Notes: generated from the letters alone by a model not told the origin. A stretch of DNA of 47,098 nucleotides from an uncultured Candidatus Poseidoniales archaeon (GCA_902560445.1 CACELO010000007.1:1-47098); one strand, 5' to 3'. Shown: positions 8,271 to 16,595, counted from the first letter of the stretch. Numbers and translations: made by a program.

Positions 8271-8697
8271 TCTCCCCATCGGGGGGGCTTGATGATATTG
8301 GAACACACTCCGCATCTTGCTGGGAAGAATGCAAGTCAATATCATTCCAAGGTTTACGGGTTTAACTCACCCAATAACCCTCTGGCATTTAGCTACAATT
8401 TGTTAGCGGCGGAGATGGTAAGTGAAACTGCATCGAAGAATGCAGAGGGTGGTCCACCCCTCGGACCGAAGGTAGCACAGCCTATTTCTATCGGAGGACC
8501 GTGTGTGCTCACGGATCCTCCTTCTGTACAGAACGAGTTAGAAGGTTATGTAATATGTACTCATCAATATTTAATGAATTATGGATAAGTCGGCAACAGA
8601 GTATTTTTGGTGGTTCGTACCACATTCACCACTCTTTAGTTGACTGTAAAAGATTGCTAGATGATTGTGTAATCCCCCCCTTGAGTAAGGGTGGATT
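8271..8697 (+). ncRNA. gene-free, hairpin-rich region; possible structured RNA or long leader of the viperin operon
   Basis: The space 8240-8721 holds no convincing gene but many inverted repeats: CCCC/GGGG at 8274-8284; ATGATATTG/CAATATCAT (8292-8300 with 8337-8345) enclosing GCATCTT/AAGAATGC; CTGCAT/ATGCAG (8428-8445); GGGTGG/CCACCC (8447-8459); GGAGGACCGTG with CACGGATCCTCC (8493-8521, one bulged A); the palindrome TTCTGTACAGAA (8522-8533); GTGGT/ACCAC with a TCGT loop (8610-8623). The density suggests a folded transcript, either a separate RNA or the 5' leader of the HNH-viperin operon. Strand is assumed from that operon. No known RNA family fits; SRP and RNase P RNA were considered and rejected. 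Confidence 0.4.
8671..8697 (+). promoter_or_regulatory. hairpin just upstream of the HNH-viperin operon ribosome binding site
   Basis: AATCC and GGATT pair around an inner CCCTT/AAGGG stem with loop GAGT. A competing pairing, TGAGTA (8682-8687) with TACTCA (8704-8709), reaches the edge of the AGGAGGT ribosome-binding site at 8709-8715. Two mutually exclusive stems next to a ribosome-binding site could control translation or act as an attenuator. Pairing was read by eye without energy calculation. Confidence 0.35.
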
Positions 8698-8721
8698 TGG
8701 GCCTACTCAGGAGGTTCAGAA

Positions 8722-9306
8722 ATGAGGGGATGGAGAACTCTCTTAGGAGTAGTAAGATTTTTTCTTTTCTACTTCGGCTTGATTTCAAAAGATGATTCTG
8801 TCCTAGAAAAAGATGAGCGCTCTGAATTTCATAAGGAAGGAGATGGGGTTTGTTGCTCGAAATGTGGTCAGAAGATGACACATTATCCTGGTGCTAAAAT
8901 GACTCATCTGACCTACCACGACGGGGTGACGTTCGGCCACTTCTTACCAAAGGCAGTGGGAGGCAAAAATGTTGGGAAAAATTGGGTACAACATGAGTGT
9001 AATCTTTGTAACCGAGCACATGGTAATCTGTTTCTAAAATTAATCCATAAGTATGGACAATATCCTAAAGATGTTCCATTCCTTACTTTACTAAAATTTG
9101 TCATTTACAGTATAGGCGAATTCAATAATTCAATTATTGGTTTTTGGTTCATGGATTACGAAGATCGTTTTCAACAACACAGAGAGGCATTGATTCTGGA
9201 GAAAATGAGTGGAGGAAAGAAGGCAAAATTCAAACAAAAGCGGATTGAAACCGCACGGATGTTGATTGATGCCAGTAGGAAGAGAGCTTTGGAGGGAGCA
9301 ACATGA
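8722..9306 (+). CDS. HNH-type nuclease-like protein with N-terminal hydrophobic helix, coupled to viperin
   Basis: This 194-residue protein starts with a hydrophobic helix (about residues 7-21), then a zinc-knuckle and HNH-like core: CSKC (45-48), GHFLPKAVGG with His73, Asn87 in KNW, and CNLCNRAHGN with Cys93, Cys96 and His100. This matches the H-N-H order of ββα-metal nucleases with two CxxC pairs binding structural zinc. The residue before His73 is Gly rather than the common Asp/His, so catalysis is not certain. AGGAGGT at 8709-8715 gives six-base spacing to ATG. Its stop overlaps the viperin start (ATGA at 9303-9306), so the two are translationally coupled. I do not recognise it as a named family; nuclease activity is inferred. 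Confidence 0.7.
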   Translation: MRGWRTLLGVVRFFLFYFGLISKDDSVLEKDERSEFHKEGDGVCCSKCGQKMTHYPGAKMTHLTYHDGVTFGHFLPKAVGGKNVGKNWVQHECNLCNRAHGNLFLKLIHKYGQYPKDVPFLTLLKFVIYSIGEFNNSIIGFWFMDYEDRFQQHREALILEKMSGGKKAKFKQKRIETARMLIDASRKRALEGAT

Positions 9307-10205
9307 CTCTACCTCCTGCAGTTAATTGGCACTTCTGGCCGTGGTGTAACTATGGTTGCACATTTTGTTTCGCGACGTTTGAGGATATAGATAGGAGTAA
9401 CAGTTTGGAAAAGGAATTGGGATTCAAACTTCTTGAAGAAATGGCTGCTGAAGGTGTCGAGAAGGTGACCTTTGTGGGTGGTGAGCCCACTCTCTGTCCG
9501 TGGCTAGGAGAGTACTTAGTGAAAGCAAAGAGTCTTGCTCTAACTACGTGTATTGTATCTAATGGAACAGGGCTTTCTGAGGAATTCCTCGATTCATGGC
9601 ACGAATACATAGACTGGGTGGGGATCTCAATAGATGCCTCCGATGACAGGCTTCATTACATTATGGGAAGAGGTACGAAAGCAGATCTTGCAGAGGGAAG
9701 AAGTCGTCACCTTGAGGCGGCATTGTTCGCCTGGGAAAGATGTCAAAAGCTAGGAATTAGAATGAAGTTGAACACCGTTGTCTGCAAGGCCAACTTGGAC
9801 AATGACATAACTGAAATAGTTCTTCAAATGATGCCTGAGAGATGGAAGGCATTCCAGGTTCTGCCTATAGATGGGCAGAATGATGGTAGAGTGGAGGATC
9901 TACTGGTTTCAGAAGATGAGTTCTTGGAATGGGTGGAGAGACACAAGGGGGTATCGAACGAAGGAATCAACTTCATTCCGGAGACAAATGAATTGATGAC
10001 TGGTTCCTATGTCATGATTGATTCCCTGGGCCGATTTTACTCCAATATTGAGGGGGCGCACAAGTATACCCGCTCTATTCTCGAAATTGGCATCGAGGAA
10101 GCTTGGAGGGAGAATCAGTTTAACGAACACCACTTCATTGAAAGAGAGGGGATTTACGATTGGAGGACATTGCCCAGCATGGATAATGATTGTAATAGTG
10201 GTTAA
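9303..10205 (+). CDS. pVip: prokaryotic viperin (radical SAM ddh-nucleotide synthase)
   Basis: This 300-residue radical SAM enzyme has Cys15, Cys19 and Cys22 (CNYGCTFC) for the [4Fe-4S] cluster, GGEP (59-62) and SNGTG (86-90). Beyond the generic fold, whole blocks match animal viperin: MKLNTVV then N-x(3)-DIT (154-170), RWKAFQVLPIDGQN (180-193), EWVERHKGV (209-217), the PETNELMTGSYVMID stretch (226-240), SILEIGIEEAW (258-268) and the C-terminal REGIYDW. Viperins convert CTP, or in prokaryotes also GTP or UTP, into 3'-deoxy-3',4'-didehydro nucleotides that terminate viral RNA synthesis. It lacks the amphipathic N-terminal helix of animal viperin and has a short C-terminus. No nucleotide kinase lies beside it, unlike some prokaryotic loci. 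Which nucleotide it uses cannot be told. Confidence 0.93.
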   Translation: MTLPPAVNWHFWPWCNYGCTFCFATFEDIDRSNSLEKELGFKLLEEMAAEGVEKVTFVGGEPTLCPWLGEYLVKAKSLALTTCIVSNGTGLSEEFLDSWHEYIDWVGISIDASDDRLHYIMGRGTKADLAEGRSRHLEAALFAWERCQKLGIRMKLNTVVCKANLDNDITEIVLQMMPERWKAFQVLPIDGQNDGRVEDLLVSEDEFLEWVERHKGVSNEGINFIPETNELMTGSYVMIDSLGRFYSNIEGAHKYTRSILEIGIEEAWRENQFNEHHFIEREGIYDWRTLPSMDNDCNSG

Positions 10206-10729
10206 TCATTCCAAGTGATAGGGAGATGAATCTCGTTCCTTCTCATGAATGGTAATGTCGACATTGGGTTATCGTAAACGGCCAACTTCGCCTCTGAGGT
10301 AGGAGTTAGGCCTTCGGCCTCAACCAACTTACGCAGCTTCTTCTGTAGTCTCAGCGACTTACTTGGGCGAGAGAGGCCAGAGAATTTCAGGACGGCAACC
10401 ACTTCTCCTTCTACATGGAGTAGTTCTACCCCTGAATCATTTGGTTTTGGAAGGTCTTTCATGTTGTGTTCCGATGGCATTGTGAAGGCCATTAGGGATT
10501 CTTCACCAGATTCCCACATGTGAACGGGGGCAGTCATTGCTATGCTTTGTTGCCGTTCGTTTCCTCCAAAGATATATCCAGCGATTCGCCTGAATGGTCT
10601 AGCGGATTCGCCATAATTCATTCCGTCGGTTGAGACTCTAGCTTGTATCGTATCTGTGTATTTACGTACCTCGAAGCCATGATATTTGTGAAGTAACTCA
10701 TACTCGGGTTCCTCGTAATTTGGTGCCAT
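10202..10729 (-). CDS. SOUL family heme-binding-like protein
   Basis: This 175-residue protein carries SOUL/HEBP signatures: FEVRKYTDTIQARV near the N-terminus, FRRIAGYIFGGNERQQSIAMTAPV in the middle (read in two parts, IAGYIFGGN and IAMTAPV), a FTMPSEHNMKDLPKP block, and a C-terminal MRRNEIHLPI. SOUL proteins bind heme or other tetrapyrroles in eukaryotes, and prokaryotic members are poorly characterised. It is convergent with viperin, the two sharing TTAA at 10202-10205 within both stop codons, so no terminator fits between them. It is probably cytoplasmic since no signal peptide is visible. Confidence 0.9.
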   Translation of the reverse strand: MAPNYEEPEYELLHKYHGFEVRKYTDTIQARVSTDGMNYGESARPFRRIAGYIFGGNERQQSIAMTAPVHMWESGEESLMAFTMPSEHNMKDLPKPNDSGVELLHVEGEVVAVLKFSGLSRPSKSLRLQKKLRKLVEAEGLTPTSEAKLAVYDNPMSTLPFMRRNEIHLPITWND

Positions 10730-10766
10730 AGTTTCACTTTCGTATAATATCCGCTAGGTTTAGTAT

Positions 10767-11723
10767 TCAGGATTGGGTTTTAGAAAAGTCAGAGAGGAAA
10801 TTCCACATTAACTCATAGGTGGGTGTTCCATCAATTTCCTCTGGCCAATTGTGATCACGTACTTCCAAACCGTAGTGTTCTATTCTAACGTCATCGATAC
10901 AATCACTGTGGACTATATGCTCGGTGAAAAAACTAGAATCTATTGCATCGGATTCACATCCTGATTTTTCCGCCCAGTAGTCGATGAGTGCTGGAACTTC
11001 GCTCATTGTTCCAACGCCTTCATGCTCTCCTTCTTTCCAATCCCAGTCGGTGTGATAATAGATGATATAATCCAATTTTCCATGAATGTGCATAACCCCC
11101 ATGCCCAAAACTAGGTCGCAGGTTTCTGGATTAACCGGCATAGTCCCGGCGAAGGATGCGACGGCTGCGAATCTATGGTTCAACTGACAGGCAATCTCGT
11201 AAGTGAACATCGCTCCCAAAGAATATCCGATGGCATACAACCTAGTTTGGTCTAGACAATACAACGAAGATAAATTATCTACGATTGCCTCTGAGAAATT
11301 ATTGTCGTCTCTCGAGGTTGCAGCGGTATTCAGGAACCATTCTCCTTCGGCTTCCGTCCTATCTTGTTTTGCAATAGCGTAAGCCATGATGAATTTCTGT
11401 TGTTCCCCCAATTGGTCGAATTGTGCTTGTTGAGCGAAATCCTCTTCTGAATCAGTACCTCCATGGAATGCAATAATCAGAGCCAGTTTTGTTCCAGCTT
11501 CAGAACTTGGAGCGGAGAGTCTGAAAATTCGCTCTTCACCATCTACTATTATTGTTATTTCCTCTTGTAAGATTGCTTCCGATGAAGAAATGCAAGGGTC
11601 ATTTACTGATGTGATTAGATCTGATGTTGATTCTTGGGTTGATGAGGAAATGCCCATACACCCACTAATCGAACTCACTATTATCACAAATGCAAGAAGT
11701 ATTTTTGTCGACTTATTAGGCAT
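10767..11723 (-). CDS. LpqC/PHB-depolymerase-like esterase lipoprotein
   Basis: This is a 318-residue protein with a lipoprotein signal (lipobox SISGC). The alpha/beta hydrolase core shows AFHGGTDSEEDF (oxyanion-loop HGG), the nucleophile elbow GYSLGA, an Asp in HIHGKLDYIIYY, and a C-terminal DHNWPEE His, together a complete Ser-Asp-His triad as in the feruloyl-esterase/polyhydroxybutyrate-depolymerase (LpqC) family. It probably hydrolyses esters of polysaccharides or polymers at the cell surface. It lies just after the M50 protease gene on the same strand (nine bases apart). The substrate is undetermined. Confidence 0.85.
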   Translation of the reverse strand: MPNKSTKILLAFVIIVSSISGCMGISSSTQESTSDLITSVNDPCISSSEAILQEEITIIVDGEERIFRLSAPSSEAGTKLALIIAFHGGTDSEEDFAQQAQFDQLGEQQKFIMAYAIAKQDRTEAEGEWFLNTAATSRDDNNFSEAIVDNLSSLYCLDQTRLYAIGYSLGAMFTYEIACQLNHRFAAVASFAGTMPVNPETCDLVLGMGVMHIHGKLDYIIYYHTDWDWKEGEHEGVGTMSEVPALIDYWAEKSGCESDAIDSSFFTEHIVHSDCIDDVRIEHYGLEVRDHNWPEEIDGTPTYELMWNFLSDFSKTQS

Positions 11724-11732
11724 ACTTAATCC

Positions 11733-12593
11733 TCAAGAAACGTTAGGTAAGAGCTCCGGTAGGATGTTCATGTTAAACCAAAACAAGCCAGCGAAAATTG
11801 AAACCCATATCCAATAAATTGAGTTGGACCAAGTCTTGACCTTTCTTCCATCGAGTGGGCCGAATGGTATCATATTGAAAGCACCAAGTCCAACATTAAC
11901 CCAACACCAATAGTAGAGTAGGCCATTGTCTCCATAGGTGAATTCTGTCGATTCAAGACCGAGGGATATCAATCCAAGTCCGACTGCCCAGAGCATGATG
12001 TTGCTGAGCGGTCCTGCAAGTGCTATCTTACCGAATTGACTCTTTGTTGTGTTACCCATTACCATTACTGCACCGGGGGCCATGAAAACTATTCCAAGTA
12101 AGGCGGCGAGAATTACACCAAATCGAAGGCCGCCGGGTGATGCTCTAAATTCGGCCCAGCAACCATAGTGGCGGGCAGATACTTTGTGGGCCAATTCGTG
12201 AACTATGAAAGCGGGAGCAGCGGGGATCATCCAGAACAAACCACCCATCAAAAATGCGCTGGGTGAATTCAGTGCTCCGAATATACCGCCTACTGACATG
12301 AAGGCCAGAGCTACCGAAAAAGCCAGTGTGGCTTGAAACAGATGTTCGATTTCGATCTTTGAAAAATGCCATATTGAGCCCTTGTGAATATACACTCTTC
12401 GTGGCTGTGGTTCCTCTCCAAAAACTCGGAAGAAGGGTTGGCCTCCTTGGCCATTATTTGCAAATACAACCCTTACATGGGGCTGTCTCCAATTACCATC
12501 GTCTCTCGCCTTAGTGTGACTTGCGGGTGAGCGTCTGCGCTCGAATGGATCGTCTTCCAAGCGCGAGGCGCGAGGGTCTCTCTCCGCTGCCAT
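11733..12593 (-). CDS. M50-family membrane metalloprotease (site-2-protease-like)
   Basis: This 286-residue protein has a hydrophilic Arg-rich N-terminus of about 85 residues followed by roughly six membrane helices. FIVHELAHKVSA holds the HExxH zinc site, and FNMIPFGPLDGRK provides the third zinc ligand in the N/G-P-x-DG motif. This is the standard intramembrane M50 layout, which cleaves membrane-spanning substrates, often in regulated proteolysis. It is followed by the esterase lipoprotein gene, possibly in one transcript with upstream genes 12637-15005. No PDZ domain is evident. The substrate is unknown. Confidence 0.88.
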   Translation of the reverse strand: MAAERDPRASRLEDDPFERRRSPASHTKARDDGNWRQPHVRVVFANNGQGGQPFFRVFGEEPQPRRVYIHKGSIWHFSKIEIEHLFQATLAFSVALAFMSVGGIFGALNSPSAFLMGGLFWMIPAAPAFIVHELAHKVSARHYGCWAEFRASPGGLRFGVILAALLGIVFMAPGAVMVMGNTTKSQFGKIALAGPLSNIMLWAVGLGLISLGLESTEFTYGDNGLLYYWCWVNVGLGAFNMIPFGPLDGRKVKTWSNSIYWIWVSIFAGLFWFNMNILPELLPNVS

Positions 12594-12636
12594 TGCTTAT
12601 CTCACTCTTCTCGTCTCGTTTGAAGGCTCGTTATTC

Positions 12637-13149
12637 TCAATTCTCATCGAGTAATTCTCCAACCTCATCCAACAAATCTTCCCATGTTGGCGCTTCAGGC
12701 CTTGTTGTAGTGCCAAACATTTGCAACATTTCCTCTCTCTCCTCGGAGTCCGGAGCGCGTTCGGCCCAGGGGTTCTGGTTCGCAACTTCACGAATTATCG
12801 ACTTATCCTTCTTGGCTCTCTGTGCGGCGAATCGCGCCTCTACTTGTTCCATCGTTATGACTTGCTCTACTCCCTGGTGAGCGGCGATAAGGTGGACATA
12901 ATTTAGCATGTATTCTCCGTGTTCACTATCGTCGATATATTTGCTGGGGTCTGCTAACATGGTTACCTGCTCGCGTGCTAGGCGTTCTGCCTTCGTAGTC
13001 GCAGGCCCAGAAGTCAATTTGTCTCGTGCCTTTGCGTGGGAGTCTATGCAATGTCTACAGCGCTCGCTTCCGGCGATGTCTGGAGCATCGCAGGTAAGGC
13101 AACAAACCGCGAATCCCATTTGCTCCATAGCTCGTCGTGGTAATGACAT
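12637..13149 (-). CDS. zinc-ribbon protein of unknown function
   Basis: I do not recognise this protein of about 170 residues. Near its N-terminus is a likely zinc site, CLTCDAPDIAGSERCRHC, two CxxC knuckles 11 residues apart. The remainder is helical and charged, ending with an acidic tail (EDLLDEVGELLDEN). ATG 13149 is chosen; a TTG at 13206 overlapping the upstream stop would add 19 residues, and a further internal Met just before the zinc site is also possible. It sits between the S15 peptidase and M50 protease genes on the same strand. Zinc binding is the only function supported by sequence. Confidence 0.6.
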   Translation of the reverse strand: MSLPRRAMEQMGFAVCCLTCDAPDIAGSERCRHCIDSHAKARDKLTSGPATTKAERLAREQVTMLADPSKYIDDSEHGEYMLNYVHLIAAHQGVEQVITMEQVEARFAAQRAKKDKSIIREVANQNPWAERAPDSEEREEMLQMFGTTTRPEAPTWEDLLDEVGELLDEN

Positions 13150-13202
13150 GGACAGAGGTCGCTGTAGGCTCTGAAAGATGAATGCTCCCGCTCGGTGATA
13201 TC

Positions 13203-15005
13203 TCAAGCCTCATGTTGAGGTGTGATCAGGACATTTGAGCCATTTCTGTCAATAAGAGGCGCTTCAAACACAGATAGTGAAGGGAGGATGTGTACCGTAC
13301 ATATATTTCCACAAGCAGGGGCCAAGTAGTCTTGTCCTTGATCACTGAAGATGAAGCGGAGACCGTGGCCAGCAGGAAGTAGTGCGTCTATTCCTTGGAA
13401 CTCCATCAACATGGTTATTTGCTCGCCTGGAATTACTGTCTGTGGCTCATACCCTCCTTCGTAATATCTCACATCCATGGTAGCATGGCCAATGCGCATT
13501 CCCGTTTCGGCATCCTGCATTTCGATGAAAACTTGTCCGCCATTAAAAGTAGGAACTGCAGAAAGATGAAGAGTTGGTAGACCAGAAATATGGAGGTCTA
13601 CATCTTCGTTTATTGATGGGCATTCTACCACGACTGTTTGACCGCCGCCAACAACTGATGGACCGCCGCCAACAAAAGCACCATCATTGACACATTCACT
13701 GAGTGGAAGAGTGAATGGTTGGCTATCTTGTGGAGGCCACGTCTCCTCTATCCTCCACTCCCCGTCGTTCCTTTGTATCTGAGCATCTAAGGTCGGTTTA
13801 GGGCCTCTTTCTTGTAGATAATATTCGAACCATTCGAAGAGGTCCTGCGCCCAATCCCATCTTGTCATGTTTACTAGAGCTTCGTAACCATATCCAGGGT
13901 CCACTCCTTCATGGCTGTTAATCTGGTCTGGATAATGGTGACCCCATTGACCAAGCATACCTCGGATTTCGAATCCTGCATCAATATACGACTGGTACCA
14001 GTTAGTCCCAGGTGGGCCGCCGAAAACCTGGTGTGGATCGACATTCCAATCTTGCATTCCTTGAACCCAGTATACACTCCCATTCCAATTTAGAAATGCT
14101 TTGTCGATATGGCTTCTTTCATCGTAATAGTTTTCCATATATGGATCCATTTCGCCAGCGATATAAGTGACTGGACCCGCAAATATACCCTCTACTATGT
14201 CGGGACATATATTGTCAAAATCGTCCTCATTGTAGTCTACTGTACTGGAAAAATAGTTCATGTGCATAATTTGACTTCTTGCCTCTGCGCTTCCATTCTT
14301 GTAGAGAAGAGGGTGTAATGCTGTAGTTCCAGATACTGGTACTATTGTCTTCAGATACTCACTTCCGATTGCAGCGGCTTCCCACTGCGTCGCTCCTTCA
14401 TACGATTTGCCATATAGCCCGACATTACCATTGCTCCAATTTTGACTGCCCAGCCACTCCACGGCAGAGTGTATTCCCAAACCTTCCCCAGCTCCTCTGT
14501 AGTCGAAACATCCGCTGGATTCCTCTGTACCAAATACTGCCACTTGCGCCATAGCGTACCCATGCGGCACGAAGTTTTGGAAAATGAATTCGCCACGGCC
14601 TGCGCTTACAACATTTGTTGGAGAAGACTCGCTGCCTTGTGCCCCGTAATCGAAGTAAGGGCTGATGATTGCTATTACAGGTACCTGATCTCCATCGAGC
14701 GTATTGTTTGGAAGCCAGTAAGAAAGATGTACTGTTGACTGAGATGGACCGGTCTCCCATACATCGCTGGTATCTACTTCGATGTAAGCTTCTGCAACTT
14801 CCAATGCTTGGTAAGGTCCTGGGTTTAGAAGGAAGGACATTGAATCGTCCATCTGCCATTCCAAGGTATGCCTTTCCCAAATTGGGGTATAGGGGAAGTC
14901 TTCAATTGGAGTTGGTGATTCTTCATCGGCCCAGAATACGCAGCCAGAAAGGCTCATCGTCAACAGTAGCAAAACTGCCGCCCCCGCGTACGTACGCCGC
15001 CTCAC
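13203..15005 (-). CDS. S15/CocE-family hydrolase (X-Pro dipeptidyl-peptidase-like) lipoprotein
   Basis: This is a roughly 600-residue secreted hydrolase. From GTG 15005 the protein begins MRRRTYAG, then a hydrophobic stretch and lipobox LSGC. The catalytic domain has the nucleophile elbow GLYGKSYEGA; an Asp in AGEMDPYMENY and a His in GQWGHHYPD complete a plausible triad. The C-terminal half is the beta-rich domain typical of CocE/NonD and X-Pro peptidases. The frame is open upstream to an ATG at 15110, but that would bury the signal peptide behind 35 residues and overlap the divergent MFS gene. It probably cleaves peptides or esters outside the cell. Confidence 0.87.
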   Translation of the reverse strand: MRRRTYAGAAVLLLLTMSLSGCVFWADEESPTPIEDFPYTPIWERHTLEWQMDDSMSFLLNPGPYQALEVAEAYIEVDTSDVWETGPSQSTVHLSYWLPNNTLDGDQVPVIAIISPYFDYGAQGSESSPTNVVSAGRGEFIFQNFVPHGYAMAQVAVFGTEESSGCFDYRGAGEGLGIHSAVEWLGSQNWSNGNVGLYGKSYEGATQWEAAAIGSEYLKTIVPVSGTTALHPLLYKNGSAEARSQIMHMNYFSSTVDYNEDDFDNICPDIVEGIFAGPVTYIAGEMDPYMENYYDERSHIDKAFLNWNGSVYWVQGMQDWNVDPHQVFGGPPGTNWYQSYIDAGFEIRGMLGQWGHHYPDQINSHEGVDPGYGYEALVNMTRWDWAQDLFEWFEYYLQERGPKPTLDAQIQRNDGEWRIEETWPPQDSQPFTLPLSECVNDGAFVGGGPSVVGGGQTVVVECPSINEDVDLHISGLPTLHLSAVPTFNGGQVFIEMQDAETGMRIGHATMDVRYYEGGYEPQTVIPGEQITMLMEFQGIDALLPAGHGLRFIFSDQGQDYLAPACGNICTVHILPSLSVFEAPLIDRNGSNVLITPQHEA

Positions 15006-15073
15006 AGAGGCGACCTGAAGGGGGTGATATCTCAAACCTGCGTATTCAAAGACCCAGTGTAACCGGTTAAACT

Positions 15074-16594
15074 GTGGATGATGAAACGGTTCACCGACGC
15101 CGCTGGGCAATTCTCGGCGTAATGAGCATGAGTCTGGTTATTGTAATGCTGAATAACGTGACATTGAATGTCGCACTTCCTGAACTCTCAAAGGATCTTA
15201 AAGCAGACAATACAGAACTTCAGTGGATTCTAGATGCTTACGCTTTGGTGTTTGGTGGGCTGCTCCTTGTGATGGGTGCCTTGGGAGATAGATTCGGGCG
15301 GAAGGCAGCCTTACAAATCGGGCTTTTGTTGGTTGCAACCGCCTCGGCACTTACCGCAACTTATGCGACTACTTCTGAAGAGGTGATTGCGGCCCGGGCA
15401 GTGATGGGGATTGGTGCTGCTCTTGTAATGCCGGCCACCCTCTCTGTGGTAGTTGTTGTGTTTCCTCCGGAAGAAAGGGGGAAGGCAGTAGGGATATGGG
15501 CGGCGATGGCCGGAATTGGCGCTCCGATTGGATTACTTGTTGGTGGATGGGCTGTTGAGAATTATGACTGGCAAATGGTCTTCTGGATTAATGTGCCAAT
15601 TATTGCTCTGGCACTACTTCTTGGCCTATTTCTAGTTCCTAAATCCAAGGATAATCAAGAGCGTCCACTGGACCCTATAGGGGCGTTTCTATCCATAGGC
15701 GCATTGGGTTCGATTCTTTACTCAATAATTGAGGCCCCTAGCCACGGTTGGACATCTGTAGAAACTCTCGGGGTTGCTACACTCGGGTTACTATTCACGC
15801 TGGCATTCATTCGATGGGAGAAGCGTGTTGAACATCCAATGCTGCCAATTGAGTTCTTCTCATCACCAGGGTTTTCTATGGGGTTGATTGCAATTATGTT
15901 GGCGTTTTTCGTAATGTTTTCTTTCATGTTTACCCAAATGCTTCACTTCCAATTAGTTAGAGGGCATGGTGCATTAGATGCAGCGCTCAGATTCTTACCA
16001 CTACCGTTGGGATTAATGCCTGCAGCAGCTAATTCAGACCGTTTGGTTGCTAAATTTGGAAGTTCACGAATAGTAAGTACTGGGCTAACTCTTGTCGCTC
16101 TTGGAATGATTCTATTCACGACTGTTACGATTGAAACCGAATACATTCAGATCGCTGTGACCTTCTTTCTTCTTGGGTTTGGTATGGGGCTAACTATGGC
16201 TCCATCGACTACACTAGTAATGGATTCAATACCCTCTGACAAGGCTGGCGTAGGGAGTGCTACAAACGATGCTAGTCGGGAAATTGGGGGGGCGCTTGGA
16301 ATAGCAATTGGTGGTTCTGTGCTAAACGAATATTATCAACGTAGTTTACTGGTACCAGATGGCCTAGAAAATCTCGATTCCGTTCTCAGAGAATCCTTTC
16401 CTGCTGCTATGAGGATTGGAGGCGATATGGTATCAGAAGGTAACATGTTAGGCGCCGAATTAATCCAATCTGCACAACTTGCATTCGTAGATGGTATGAT
16501 TGCTTCCGCGTGGGTTGGAGCGATTATCGCCCTGACAAATGCAATTCTGGTTTGGAGATACATGCCCTCAAGAGCCATCTATGAGGATGAGTGA
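15074..16594 (+). CDS. MFS drug/solute exporter, DHA2 (EmrB/QacA) type
   Basis: This is a 506-residue integral membrane protein with about 14 hydrophobic segments. The N-terminal helix ends in LNNVTLNVALPEL, followed by LQWILDAYALVFGGLLLVMG and GDRFGRKAA, the characteristic motif A of DHA2-type MFS transporters; GAPIGLLVGGWAVENYDWQMVFWIN matches motif C and its following loop. It would export a drug or metabolite using the proton gradient. The start is GTG 15074, only 68 bases from the divergent S15 GTG start, so the two share a short promoter region. Convergent with the MMPL gene, one base separating the stops. Confidence 0.9.
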   Translation: MDDETVHRRRWAILGVMSMSLVIVMLNNVTLNVALPELSKDLKADNTELQWILDAYALVFGGLLLVMGALGDRFGRKAALQIGLLLVATASALTATYATTSEEVIAARAVMGIGAALVMPATLSVVVVVFPPEERGKAVGIWAAMAGIGAPIGLLVGGWAVENYDWQMVFWINVPIIALALLLGLFLVPKSKDNQERPLDPIGAFLSIGALGSILYSIIEAPSHGWTSVETLGVATLGLLFTLAFIRWEKRVEHPMLPIEFFSSPGFSMGLIAIMLAFFVMFSFMFTQMLHFQLVRGHGALDAALRFLPLPLGLMPAAANSDRLVAKFGSSRIVSTGLTLVALGMILFTTVTIETEYIQIAVTFFLLGFGMGLTMAPSTTLVMDSIPSDKAGVGSATNDASREIGGALGIAIGGSVLNEYYQRSLLVPDGLENLDSVLRESFPAAMRIGGDMVSEGNMLGAELIQSAQLAFVDGMIASAWVGAIIALTNAILVWRYMPSRAIYEDE

Positions 16595-16595
16595 T

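Noticed and set aside
8455-8485. CGGACCGAAGGTAGC reminiscent of the SRP RNA helix 8 tip
   Set aside because: It would give a three-base loop rather than the GGAA tetraloop, the flanking asymmetric-loop bases do not match, and the ends of the region do not pair as an SRP RNA needs.
8292-8588. Open frame of about 98 codons in the gap before the HNH gene, as a hypothetical protein
   Set aside because: No ribosome-binding site or recognisable protein pattern, and the frame runs over several strong inverted repeats, so a structured RNA or leader explains it better.
15006-15110. Longer N-terminus for the S15 hydrolase from ATG 15110
   Set aside because: It would place 35 residues before the lipoprotein signal and overlap the divergent transporter gene; GTG 15005 is a better start.
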